From positions 1 to 64,000 of the forward strand of contig JAFEAL010000010.1 of the NCBI GenBank assembly GCA_018266435.1: a stretch of 64,000 nucleotides of DNA. The letters run 5' to 3'. Origin of the DNA: Bacteroidota bacterium (GTDB lineage: Bacteria > Bacteroidota > Bacteroidia > Cytophagales > Cyclobacteriaceae). The notes under the pieces are model-generated. The model saw only the letters and a program-made list of their open reading frames with translations. It searched no databases and was not told where the DNA came from. Numbering within the stretch: the first letter of the stretch is position 1; each line of letters starts with the position of its first letter. The translations under genes and the position numbers were made by a program. Shown piece after piece: positions 17,142 through 24,876 of this stretch.

Positions 17142-18866
17142 ATGCTCATCCTCGGTCTTAATGCGTATCATGCTGATTCTTCTGCAGCAATTTTTAAAGA
17201 CGGCATACTGATTGCCGCCACGGAAGAAGAACGTTTTCGTAGAATCAAACACTGGGCGGGCTTTCCCAGCGAAGCGATAAAATTCTGTTTGAAGGAAGCC
17301 AATATTTCTTTGCAACAGGTGGATTACATCACCATTGGCCGCGACCCAAAAGCAAAGTTTTGGAGTAAAGTAAAATTTGTGTTGGCCAATGTGCACAAAA
17401 AAAATACGCTGCTTTCCGATCGCATTAAAAACTCAAAGAAGATTGCCAGTATTGAAAGCGAGTTAGCCGCCATCAGCAACTTACCCGAGGCTGAAATAAA
17501 ACCCAAAATTATTAACGTAGAGCATCACCGAAGCCACCTGGCCTCGGCTTTTTTTGCCAGCCCGTTTGATGAGGCAGCTATTCTTTCGATCGATGGCTCG
17601 GGCGATTTCACTACGACAATGATTGCCACCGGCAAAGGCAACGAAATCACCGTTCTTGATTCTGTTGACTTCCCGGTTTCGGCCGGATTGTTTTATACTG
17701 CGTTTACCCAGTACCTCGGATTTCCTCATTACGGTGATGAATACAAAGTAATGGGGCTGGCGCCTTACGGTGAGCCGGTGTATGCCGATGCTATAAAAAA
17801 AATTATCCGGTTTAACGCAAACGGACTATTTAGCTGGGATGAAAGTTATTTTGCTAACCCCACTGAAATAAAACTGGATTACTCCACGCACGTTCCAGAT
17901 ATCTCTCAGCTCTTCGGAAATAAAATGGTTATAACATTTGGCCCGCCACGCGAAGCCAAAGAAGAATTAACACAAAAACATAAAGATATTGCCGCCAGTG
18001 TTCAGCGGGTTTGCGAAGAATTGATCCTACACATTTTAAGTAGTCTGCAACAGAGAACCGGTCTTAAAAATATTTGCATAGCCGGTGGCGTGGCGCAAAA
18101 CTCAGTAGCCAACGGTAAGATTATTGAAAGAACAAATTTTGAAAATCTATACATCCCTTCGGCCGGCCACGATGCGGGCATAAGCATGGGCAGTGCACAG
18201 TATGCGTACCATCATGTACTGAAAAACAAGAGATGCCCGCCCATTTACAGTGCTTATACCGGCAGTAAATTTTCTAATGATGAAATTGAAAAGCTGCTGC
18301 GTGAACGTAACATTTCATTTAAGAGATTAGAAGATGAAAAACTTTTTGATCGGGTAACCGATAAATTAATACAACCCGGTGTGGTAGGATGGTTCAGCGG
18401 GCGGGCTGAGTTTGGCCCGCGGGCACTGGGTGCCCGGTCTATTCTGGCCGATCCAAGAAACCCGAATGCCAAAGATTTATTAAACGCCAAAATAAAAAGA
18501 CGCGAAAGTTTTCGCCCGTTTGCTCCATCCATTTTAAAAGAATATACCGGTGAGTTTTTTGAAAAAACAGAAGACGTACCCTTCATGGAAAAAGTCTTCC
18601 CAATCAAAAAAGAGAAACGCGAATTAATCCCGGCTGTAACTCATGTGGATGGAACGGGCCGTTTACAAACGGTGATGCGCGAGGTATCACCCCGTTATTA
18701 CGAGTTGATTGATACCTTCCGAAAGAAGACCGGTATCCCCATTCTGCTCAATACATCCTTTAATGAAAATGAACCGATTGTGAATACACCGGCTGAAGCC
18801 CTTGACTGCTTCTTGCGCACCAACATGGATATGCTGGTGCTTGAAAACTGCGTAGTGGAACGATGA
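17142..18866 (+). CDS. Carbamoyltransferase (NodU/CmcH family)
   Basis: 574 residues, full length. The N-terminal ASKHA-type domain opens with N-A-Y-H-A-D-S-S-A-A and has A-T-E-E-E-R-F and H-H-R-S-H-L-A-S-A-F, where metal and carbamoyl-adenylate are bound; the C-terminal YrdC-like part has S-G-R-A-E-F-G-P-R-A-L-G-A-R-S-I-L and F-R-P-F-A-P-S. The family uses carbamoyl phosphate and ATP to carbamoylate a hydroxyl group, as in NodU and TobZ. In this cluster it likely carbamoylates a polysaccharide sugar. The following GT2 start overlaps its stop (ATGA). Confidence 0.92.
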   Translation: MLILGLNAYHADSSAAIFKDGILIAATEEERFRRIKHWAGFPSEAIKFCLKEANISLQQVDYITIGRDPKAKFWSKVKFVLANVHKKNTLLSDRIKNSKKIASIESELAAISNLPEAEIKPKIINVEHHRSHLASAFFASPFDEAAILSIDGSGDFTTTMIATGKGNEITVLDSVDFPVSAGLFYTAFTQYLGFPHYGDEYKVMGLAPYGEPVYADAIKKIIRFNANGLFSWDESYFANPTEIKLDYSTHVPDISQLFGNKMVITFGPPREAKEELTQKHKDIAASVQRVCEELILHILSSLQQRTGLKNICIAGGVAQNSVANGKIIERTNFENLYIPSAGHDAGISMGSAQYAYHHVLKNKRCPPIYSAYTGSKFSNDEIEKLLRERNISFKRLEDEKLFDRVTDKLIQPGVVGWFSGRAEFGPRALGARSILADPRNPNAKDLLNAKIKRRESFRPFAPSILKEYTGEFFEKTEDVPFMEKVFPIKKEKRELIPAVTHVDGTGRLQTVMREVSPRYYELIDTFRKKTGIPILLNTSFNENEPIVNTPAEALDCFLRTNMDMLVLENCVVER

Positions 18867-19606
18867 AAATTTCTATCCTAACCGTTACGTTTAATTCGGC
18901 CGCTACCCTTCAGAGCACGTTTGATTCCATTCGCACCCAGCATTATTCAGATATTGAATACATTGTGGTGGATGGAAATTCTACCGATGGTACACGTCAT
19001 CTCATTCAAACCAACGAGAATATAATCGATAAATCAATCAGCGAGCCCGACAAGGGCATTTACGATGCCATGAACAAAGCGATAAAATTGGCAACTGGTG
19101 ATGTGGTGGGCATTCTTAACTCCGATGATTTTTATGCCGATGAAATGATTTTGTCAAAAGTAGCTGAAGCATTTGAAAATGATTCAGTCGATGCGGTATT
19201 TGGTGACCTGGAATTTGTTGACCCGAATAATTTATCAAAGGTGGTGCGCACGTACTCATCGGCTCATTGGAACCCGAAAAAATTTGCCTGGGGTTTTATG
19301 CCGGCTCATCCTACATTTTTTGTGCGGAGAAAATACTACGAAAAATTTGGCTCGTTTAAAACGGATTATAAAATTGCGGCAGACTATGAACTTTTAATTC
19401 GTTTTCTTTTGGTTCATCAATTAAAATACAAATACCTTCCATTAAAAATGGTTGTGATGCGAAAAGGCGGTGTCAGTTCGAGCGGATGGAAGAGCAACTT
19501 CATTCTCAATAACGAAATTATGCGGGCCTGCCGTGACAATGGAATATATACCAATTCGTTAATGGTGTACAGTAAGTATTTTAGAAAATTGTTTGAACTT
19601 TTTTGA
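18863..19606 (+). CDS. Glycosyltransferase family 2
   Basis: 247 residues, GT-A fold. It starts K-I-S-I-L-T-V-T-F-N and has Y-I-V-V-D-G-N-S-T-D-G-T, S-E-P-D-K-G-I-Y-D-A-M-N-K, and L-N-S-D-D as the DXD-type metal motif near residue 84. The D-K-G-I-Y-D-A-M-N-K-G-like segment is characteristic of WcaA/colanic-acid-type transferases. The C-terminus ends without a membrane anchor. It is the last transferase before the reductase/WecA pair, so it may add the second sugar of the repeat. Confidence 0.88.
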   Translation: MKISILTVTFNSAATLQSTFDSIRTQHYSDIEYIVVDGNSTDGTRHLIQTNENIIDKSISEPDKGIYDAMNKAIKLATGDVVGILNSDDFYADEMILSKVAEAFENDSVDAVFGDLEFVDPNNLSKVVRTYSSAHWNPKKFAWGFMPAHPTFFVRRKYYEKFGSFKTDYKIAADYELLIRFLLVHQLKYKYLPLKMVVMRKGGVSSSGWKSNFILNNEIMRACRDNGIYTNSLMVYSKYFRKLFELF

Positions 19607-20526
19607 TGAAAACGATTTTAATTACCGGCATCAGTGGATTTGCAGGCAATAACCTCGCGGCCTATTTGCTGCAACATACCCATTGGAAAATTTTAGGATC
19701 AAGCCGGAAGAAGGAGTTTTCTGTGGATCACACCAATATCAAACTAGTTCCTGCAGACAGCCGGATGTGGGATGAAGAAAAAATTGATGCAGTCATACAC
19801 CTGGCCGGTATTGCCCATGATTTAAGCGGTGAATTCGTTTCTGCTGATTATGAAAAGGTAAATGTTGAAGGTACTAAAAGACTAGTTGATGAATTTATAA
19901 AATCAAAAGCTTCAATTTTTATCTTTATCAGTTCAATCAAGGCCGTTGCCGATCACTCAGATGTTGTGCTTGATGAACTGGCTGCACCCAGGCCGCAAAC
20001 GGATTATGGAAAGTCAAAACGAAAGGCTGAACAATATATTATTTCCCGGCAAATCAGCGATAAATCTTTTTACATTTTGCGACCGGCTATGATGTATGGG
20101 CCAACCAACAAAGGAAACCTGAATTTGCTATACCGGTTTGTGAAATCCGGATGGCCTTTTCCGTTAGGAGCATTTCAAAACCTGCGATCTTTTCTTTCTG
20201 TTGAAAACTTTAGTTTTGTCATTCGCTCAATCATCGAAGGGAAATTACAGCCCGGTACGTATCACGTGGCCGACAGTGGTTTTTTATCTACGAATGAACT
20301 GTATGCGTTGATAGCCGATGTGTCAGGCATAAAAAACAGGAACTGGAAACTGCCTAAGAAAATAATTCAATGGGCGGCAACCCTAACCGGTCAAACCAAT
20401 CGTTTGAATAAATTGACGGAGAACATGATGGTATCCAATAATAAACTTATTCAGCAAATGGGCTGTGACTTACCGGTTAGCCTGAATGAAGGGTTGAGAA
20501 ACGTAATTAAAAACTGGAATGTATAA
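19606..20526 (+). CDS. NAD-dependent epimerase/dehydratase (SDR, WbpV-like candidate)
   Basis: 306 residues from ATG 19606, which shares a base with the previous TGA. Extended SDR fold: I-T-G-I-S-G-F-A-G-N-N-L is the glycine-rich NAD motif, V-I-H-L-A-G-I-A-H follows, S-S-I-K-A-V is the Ser region, and D-Y-G-K-S-K-R is the Y-x3-K catalytic pair. A gene of this type directly in front of a WecA/WbpL-like transferase is a known arrangement in which the SDR reduces UDP-4-keto-6-deoxy-GlcNAc (made by a PglF/WbpM dehydratase such as the one at 30866) to UDP-QuiNAc or FucNAc. That assignment is inference from context. Confidence 0.85.
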   Translation: MKTILITGISGFAGNNLAAYLLQHTHWKILGSSRKKEFSVDHTNIKLVPADSRMWDEEKIDAVIHLAGIAHDLSGEFVSADYEKVNVEGTKRLVDEFIKSKASIFIFISSIKAVADHSDVVLDELAAPRPQTDYGKSKRKAEQYIISRQISDKSFYILRPAMMYGPTNKGNLNLLYRFVKSGWPFPLGAFQNLRSFLSVENFSFVIRSIIEGKLQPGTYHVADSGFLSTNELYALIADVSGIKNRNWKLPKKIIQWAATLTGQTNRLNKLTENMMVSNNKLIQQMGCDLPVSLNEGLRNVIKNWNV

Positions 20527-21490
20527 TAGCTGGCTGATATTTGTTGCCGGTGCAGTTTTTTTGCTGGCTATAGAGTTGATTTATTTTAAAATAGCTGCCC
20601 GTTATGATATCATTGATAAACCCAATGAGCGGAGCTCGCACTCCAGCCCAATCATTCGCGGAGGCGGTATCCTTTTTTTATTCAGTGTAATCGGCTGGTT
20701 TGTAACCGGCTCATTTTCTTTCCCCTGGTTTGTGACGGCTGTGCTCATTGCTTCGGTTGTAAGTTTTACTGACGATTTAGGTACAGTTAATTTTTTAATT
20801 CGCATGGCCGTTCAGTGTGCAAGCATTTTGCTTATTTTTTTTCAACTGGATATATATACTTACCCGGTATTTTTGGTCATTGCCGCACTGATTGTATCAG
20901 TAGGTACCCTTAATGCATTTAATTTTATGGATGGAATTAACGGAATCACAGGAATGTATTCGTTAGTCACTCTGGCTACACTTTATTTTGTTCAAACTCA
21001 GATTATTTCATTTACCCACACTGATCTGCTGATCTGGGTTTCACTGGCATTGATTATTTTTCTTGTTTTTAATTTCAGAAAAAATGCCCGTTGTTTTGCT
21101 GGCGATGTGGGTAGCATTAGCATTGCATTAGTCATTGTTTTTTTAATCGGTCAATTAATCATTAAAACCAACTGGCCCTATTGGATTTTTCTGTTATTGG
21201 TTTACGGTATGGACTCGGTAATCACAATTGTTTTCAGGTTGATTAGAAGAGAAAATATCTTTAAGCCACACCGCACACACCTGTACCAATACTACAGCAA
21301 TGAGTTGGGGTATGATCATCGTGCTATATCCGTAATGTACGGACTGGTTCAATTTTTTTTTAATGTTGTGTTAGCTTATGCTTTTATTCAAGGCAACGTG
21401 AGGTGGGTGGTTTGTACCGTTGTGGCATTTACCGGTTTGTATGTCATGGCACGCTTTTCAGTAATTAGAAAAGTAAAGGCCATCAAATGA
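20519..21490 (+). CDS. WecA/WbpL/MraY-type undecaprenyl-phosphate sugar-1-phosphate transferase
   Basis: 323 residues with about ten membrane helices. Family marks: D-K-P-N-E-R-S-S-H (polyprenyl-phosphate binding), S-F-T-D-D-L-G (the D-D Mg2+ motif), N-A-F-N-F-M-D-G-I-N-G-I, F-A-G-D-V-G-S and the cytosolic R-x-H-R-T-H-L-Y-Q basic loop. The enzyme starts glycan assembly by moving a HexNAc-1-phosphate to undecaprenyl phosphate. H-R-T-H-L-Y-Q-Y is more WbpL/WecA than MraY. It overlaps the epimerase gene by 8 bases and the PglC-like gene by 4, so two different initiating enzymes are made from one transcript. Confidence 0.9.
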   Translation: MYNSWLIFVAGAVFLLAIELIYFKIAARYDIIDKPNERSSHSSPIIRGGGILFLFSVIGWFVTGSFSFPWFVTAVLIASVVSFTDDLGTVNFLIRMAVQCASILLIFFQLDIYTYPVFLVIAALIVSVGTLNAFNFMDGINGITGMYSLVTLATLYFVQTQIISFTHTDLLIWVSLALIIFLVFNFRKNARCFAGDVGSISIALVIVFLIGQLIIKTNWPYWIFLLLVYGMDSVITIVFRLIRRENIFKPHRTHLYQYYSNELGYDHRAISVMYGLVQFFFNVVLAYAFIQGNVRWVVCTVVAFTGLYVMARFSVIRKVKAIK

Positions 21491-22077
21491 AATCTGCCTA
21501 TGTAAGCACGTTTAAAAGACCGCTGGATATATTGGTGTGTCTTGTTCTTTTTGTATTGACCTCCTGGTTGCTGATATTAATCTCGTTGGTATATCTTTTT
21601 ACTTTTCAGTTTCCTGTGTTATTTAAACAGGAGCGAATTGGGTTGAACAACCAGACCTTTGTAATGTATAAATTTCGTACACTGGCGAGTGATGGGGCAG
21701 CGAGTGTGCAGCAAAGACGATTTTGGCTTGGGGATTTCTTGCGTTTTTTTTCGTTGGATGAATTGCCGCAGCTCTGGAATGTTTGGGTAGGAGAGATGTC
21801 TCTCATCGGGCCCAGGCCATTACCCTTAGAGTATCTTTCAAAAATGAATGACGAGCAAAAGCAACGTCATTTACTCAGGCCGGGTATAACTGGATTAACA
21901 CAGGTGAGTGGTCGTCATGCTCTGGCCTGGGAAAAAAAATTTGACCTGGATCGGTACTATGTGCATCATGTTTCGTTGGTTATGGATTTAAAAATTTTGC
22001 TCAAAACAATTGTACTTCTGGTTTCCATGAAAAAAGATCAATCGCTCGAAGAGAAAAAATTCGAAGGCAATCCATAG
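21487..22077 (+). CDS. pglC: PglC-type initiating sugar-phosphate transferase
   Basis: 196 residues, the short monotopic form without the multi-helix N-terminal part of WcaJ/WbaP. One hydrophobic re-entrant helix at residues about 12-38, then F-K-Q-E-R-I-G, M-Y-K-F-R-T-L, D-E-L-P-Q-L-W-N-V, M-S-L-I-G-P-R-P and L-R-P-G-I-T-G-L-T-Q-V-S-G-R. The D-E pair is the catalytic dyad. Size and the presence of PglD-, PglE- and PglF-like genes close by suggest the donor is UDP-diacetylbacillosamine or a similar 4-amino sugar. Gene symbol by homology and context. Confidence 0.85.
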   Translation: MKSAYVSTFKRPLDILVCLVLFVLTSWLLILISLVYLFTFQFPVLFKQERIGLNNQTFVMYKFRTLASDGAASVQQRRFWLGDFLRFFSLDELPQLWNVWVGEMSLIGPRPLPLEYLSKMNDEQKQRHLLRPGITGLTQVSGRHALAWEKKFDLDRYYVHHVSLVMDLKILLKTIVLLVSMKKDQSLEEKKFEGNP

Positions 22078-22098
22078 TACAGAAACGGAAGTTAACTT

Positions 22099-22106
22099 TA
22101 GCTTTG
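22099..22106 (+). promoter_or_regulatory. Candidate -7 promoter box before pglD
   Basis: TAGCTTTG matches the Bacteroidota -7 consensus TAnnTTTG exactly. It lies 7 bases before the pglD start, in the only gap (36 bases) inside this part of the operon. No TTG is seen at the proper upstream distance and the leader would be almost absent, so it may be chance. Confidence 0.3.
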
Positions 22107-22113
22107 CAGAAGG

Positions 22114-22743
22114 ATGAAGAATATTCTTATTTGCGGAGCAGGAGGTTTCGGAAAAGAAACAGCTCAACTGATCAGACAGATTAATTCAGTTTCATCCCGG
22201 TGGAATATTATCGGGTTTGCTGACGATAACAAGTCGGTGGGCGAGATGGTTGCCGGGCTTCCTGTGCTGGGTGGGGTTTCGTATGCACTTCATCATAAAG
22301 GAGAGTTAGATGTGGCCATCGCTATTGCCGACCCACACATACGCAAATCCATTTACGAACAACTCTGTCACACCAAATTGATGTTTCCATCGCTCATTCA
22401 TCCCGGAGTATCGATTGATTTCAATGCCGAAATAGGGGCAGGCTCGATTGTGTGTGCAGGCGTGCTGATAACTACTGAAGTGAAACTTGGTAATTTTTCT
22501 TTGATTAACCTGGGGTGCACGCTGGGGCATGATAGTGTGATAGGCGATTTTACTTCGTTGATGCCTTCGGTAAACGTATCAGGCACGGTGAAAATCGGTG
22601 CACAGTGCTACGTGGGAGTAGGTGCAATCATTTTACAAGGATTAACCATTGGCGATAGTTGTCAGGTAGGTGCCGGTGCTGTAGTAACAAAATCTTTTGA
22701 AGCCGGAAAAAAAATATTGGGCGTACCCGCTCGCTCCATTTGA
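22114..22743 (+). CDS. pglD: PglD/NeuD-type sugar O/N-acetyltransferase
   Basis: 209 residues. An N-terminal Rossmann-like half (I-L-I-C-G-A-G-G-F-G-K-E, then F-A-D-D-N-K) is followed by left-handed beta-helix repeats from about residue 97 to the end, closing with G-V-P-A. The catalytic-type His139 is in N-L-G-C-T-L-G-H-D. This two-part build is specific to the PglD/NeuD/VioB family; PglD acetylates the 4-amino group of UDP-4-amino-6-deoxy-GlcNAc with acetyl-CoA. It lies directly downstream of the PglC-like gene, with PglE- and PglF-like genes following. Confidence 0.88.
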   Translation: MKNILICGAGGFGKETAQLIRQINSVSSRWNIIGFADDNKSVGEMVAGLPVLGGVSYALHHKGELDVAIAIADPHIRKSIYEQLCHTKLMFPSLIHPGVSIDFNAEIGAGSIVCAGVLITTEVKLGNFSLINLGCTLGHDSVIGDFTSLMPSVNVSGTVKIGAQCYVGVGAIILQGLTIGDSCQVGAGAVVTKSFEAGKKILGVPARSI

Positions 22744-22746
22744 GTC

Positions 22747-23280
22747 ATGAAATTTTTTTTGGAAAATAAGAAAGCACTGATCTTTTTACTCACCTTCGTT
22801 GGGGTTTATTTGGTGCTCAATACCATTTATGCCCTTTACATCGGGCATTATTACCCTGCCTCTGATCCGATCACACAATGGGTTTCTGATATTGTAGTTG
22901 GATTTCTTTCTCTCTTTGATGCCAGTATAAATTCGTTTCCGTCTTCGTTCAGCGAATACATTCCGATTGCCAATGATCGCGAGAACATGATATACGTTTT
23001 TGAAGGATGCAATGGCCTGAATGTAATGATTGTTTACTTCAGTTTTCTGGTTGCTTTTCGTGGGCCGGTCAGGCTCTTTGTAGGGTATGCGATTTCAGGA
23101 ATAATTTTAGTGTTTATCCTGAATATTGCTCGGATTGCATTGCTATATGGAGTGGCATTTTATTTTCCTGAACAGTTGTATTTTTTTCACAAGTACTTTT
23201 TTACGGCTACCATTTATGCCGTTGTTTTTCTGCTTTGGTATTTTTGGGTGAAACAAGTTAGAAAGTTACAGGGTGAGTAA
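22747..23280 (+). CDS. xrtF: Exosortase family protein XrtF
   Basis: 177 residues with about five hydrophobic segments. The exosortase triad is in place: Cys88 in F-E-G-C-N-G-L, Arg129 in L-N-I-A-R-I-A, and His148 in F-F-H-K-Y-F-F. Short length and the paired downstream membrane protein fit the Bacteroidota XrtF type. Exosortases are inner-membrane transpeptidase-like enzymes that recognise a C-terminal motif plus hydrophobic helix plus basic tail, and are generally found with exopolysaccharide genes. A candidate substrate is encoded at 30657. It is inserted between pglD (3-base gap) and pglE. Confidence 0.88.
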   Translation: MKFFLENKKALIFLLTFVGVYLVLNTIYALYIGHYYPASDPITQWVSDIVVGFLSLFDASINSFPSSFSEYIPIANDRENMIYVFEGCNGLNVMIVYFSFLVAFRGPVRLFVGYAISGIILVFILNIARIALLYGVAFYFPEQLYFFHKYFFTATIYAVVFLLWYFWVKQVRKLQGE

Positions 23281-23683
23281 TAAAAAACCTATCGATTGGA
23301 TTTTAGCCACATTTTCTATTGTAGGGATTGTATTCGTTTACCTGTTTCAGGACTTTCCTTTTCTTGCTACCCTGATCGTTTCAGAACAAGGACTATTTGT
23401 TGGGCGCAAACTCTTGCGGGTAATTCTGAATGACTTGTTTATGTTGTTGTTTATTGCCGTCTGGTTTAAGGATAAGCAAGTTACCCGATTGGCCCTACTG
23501 ATCCAGCTCATTGATAGTTTCGTGCTTCTTCCAATCTACCTGTACTACAAACTCAGCACCGAAGGTGTGTCAGAAATTTCTGATCCGTTTCTTTCACAGT
23601 TTCACCGGCTGATCATCAACCCGACCTTGATGATTTTATTAATCCCGGCAGTATATTTTCAAAAAATTTCTTCAAAGAAATGA
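23273..23683 (+). CDS. XrtF-associated membrane protein, GTG start
   Basis: 136 residues starting at GTG 23273, overlapping xrtF by 8 bases. Four predicted membrane segments (about residues 10-26, 49-65, 73-92 and 113-129). It matches the layout of the small exosortase-F-associated proteins found next to xrtF in Bacteroidota: a charged V-G-R-K-L-L-R-V-I-L-N-D-L-F stretch, and H-R-L-I-I-N-P-T-L-M before the last helix. Its function is not established; a role assisting XrtF is inferred from constant linkage. Its stop is overlapped by the next aminotransferase start. Confidence 0.82.
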   Translation: MSNKKPIDWILATFSIVGIVFVYLFQDFPFLATLIVSEQGLFVGRKLLRVILNDLFMLLFIAVWFKDKQVTRLALLIQLIDSFVLLPIYLYYKLSTEGVSEISDPFLSQFHRLIINPTLMILLIPAVYFQKISSKK

Positions 23684-24798
23684 GAGAACGAATTTTTCTT
23701 TCGCCACCTCACCTGTGTGGAGAGGAAATTAGGGAAGTGGAACGTGCGGTTCAATCAAATTGGATTGCACCGGCCGGGCCGGCTACCAGACAATTTGAGA
23801 AGTTGATTTCTCAATATAACAAAATTGACCATTGTGTAGCGGTAAGTTCGGGCACAGCAGCCATTCATCTTGCGCTAATTGTTTTGGGTGTAGGGCGAGA
23901 GGACGAAGTGGTGTGCCCCACTTTCACCTTCGCGGGGTCGTGCTACCCGGTTCTGTATCAATCGGCCATACCTGTATTGGTAGATTCGGAAAAAGAAGGG
24001 TGGGGAATTGATCCAAAACTTTTAGATGAAGTCATTGCCGATCGAATCAGGCTGGGAAAAAAGCCGAAGGCCATCATTGTAGTTCACCTGTTTGGTATGC
24101 CCGCCCGGATGAATGAGATTTTGACGGTATCAAAAAAGTATTCAATCCCTGTCATTGAAGATGCTGCGGAAGCCTTAGGCTCAACCTATCTTGACAAGCC
24201 TGCAGGAACAATGGGCGACTTAGGTATTTATTCATTCAATGGAAATAAAATTATTACCACTTCCGGAGGTGGTGCATTGGTATCATCCAACCAGGAATGG
24301 ATTAATTATGCCCGCTATTTATCCGGTCAGGCCAAAAGCCAGGCCCCGTACTACCATCACGAAGCAATGGGCTATAACTACCAGTTGAGCAACATCAGTG
24401 CCAGCCTAGGTGTGGGGCAGTTTTCCGCACTCCTTACCCGTATTGAGCAAAAGAGAAGGCTATTTCAATACTATGAATCGCAGATATCTAAATACGGTTT
24501 TGAGTTTCAACAAGAACAAGACGGAGTATTCTCTAACCGCTGGCTGACTACAGTACTAATGAAACCAGGAGCTGCTAAAAACAGCAACGAAGTTATTCGC
24601 CTTGAATTGGAAAACGAAAACATAGAAGCTCGGCTTTTGTGGAAACCCATGCATTTGCAGCCAATTTTTGAAAAATATCCATTTTATGGTTCTGGAGTGT
24701 CTGAAAATCTTTTTTCAAGAGGATTATGTCTGCCCAGTGGCTCAAATCTGAGCCAAGAAGATCAGAAACTGATCATCCAGAAATTGATAAAAAAGTAA
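23680..24798 (+). CDS. pglE: PglE-type sugar aminotransferase (DegT/DnrJ/EryC1/StrS)
   Basis: 372 residues. Starts R-I-F-L-S-P-P-H-L-C-G-E-E, then W-I-A-P-A-G-P, V-S-S-G-T-A-A-I-H-L-A-L (phosphate binding), I-E-D-A-A-E-A-L-G (ring contact) and Lys190 in S-F-N-G-N-K-I-I-T-T-S-G-G-G as the PLP lysine. The F-N-G-N-K-I-I-T-T-S-G-G-G form is typical of C4-aminotransferases such as PglE, LegC and PseC. It should convert UDP-4-keto-6-deoxy-GlcNAc to the 4-amino sugar acetylated by PglD. ATG 23680 overlaps the preceding stop. Confidence 0.88.
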   Translation: MRERIFLSPPHLCGEEIREVERAVQSNWIAPAGPATRQFEKLISQYNKIDHCVAVSSGTAAIHLALIVLGVGREDEVVCPTFTFAGSCYPVLYQSAIPVLVDSEKEGWGIDPKLLDEVIADRIRLGKKPKAIIVVHLFGMPARMNEILTVSKKYSIPVIEDAAEALGSTYLDKPAGTMGDLGIYSFNGNKIITTSGGGALVSSNQEWINYARYLSGQAKSQAPYYHHEAMGYNYQLSNISASLGVGQFSALLTRIEQKRRLFQYYESQISKYGFEFQQEQDGVFSNRWLTTVLMKPGAAKNSNEVIRLELENENIEARLLWKPMHLQPIFEKYPFYGSGVSENLFSRGLCLPSGSNLSQEDQKLIIQKLIKK

Positions 24799-24856
24799 GG
24801 TTACTCATTCTGAAATATTGGAATTTACCAATTAAAAATACTTCGTTTTTTTAAAT

Positions 24857-24864
24857 TATATTTG
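24857..24864 (+). promoter_or_regulatory. Candidate -7 promoter box for the giant surface protein
   Basis: TATATTTG is a perfect TAnnTTTG box 12 bases before ATG 24877, in the 78-base gap after pglE. A TTG at the right -33 distance is not evident; the nearest lies at 24818, too far away. The same octamer occurs in the much better HU promoter at 45378. Confidence 0.38.
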
Positions 24865-24876
24865 CCACTTACCCGT

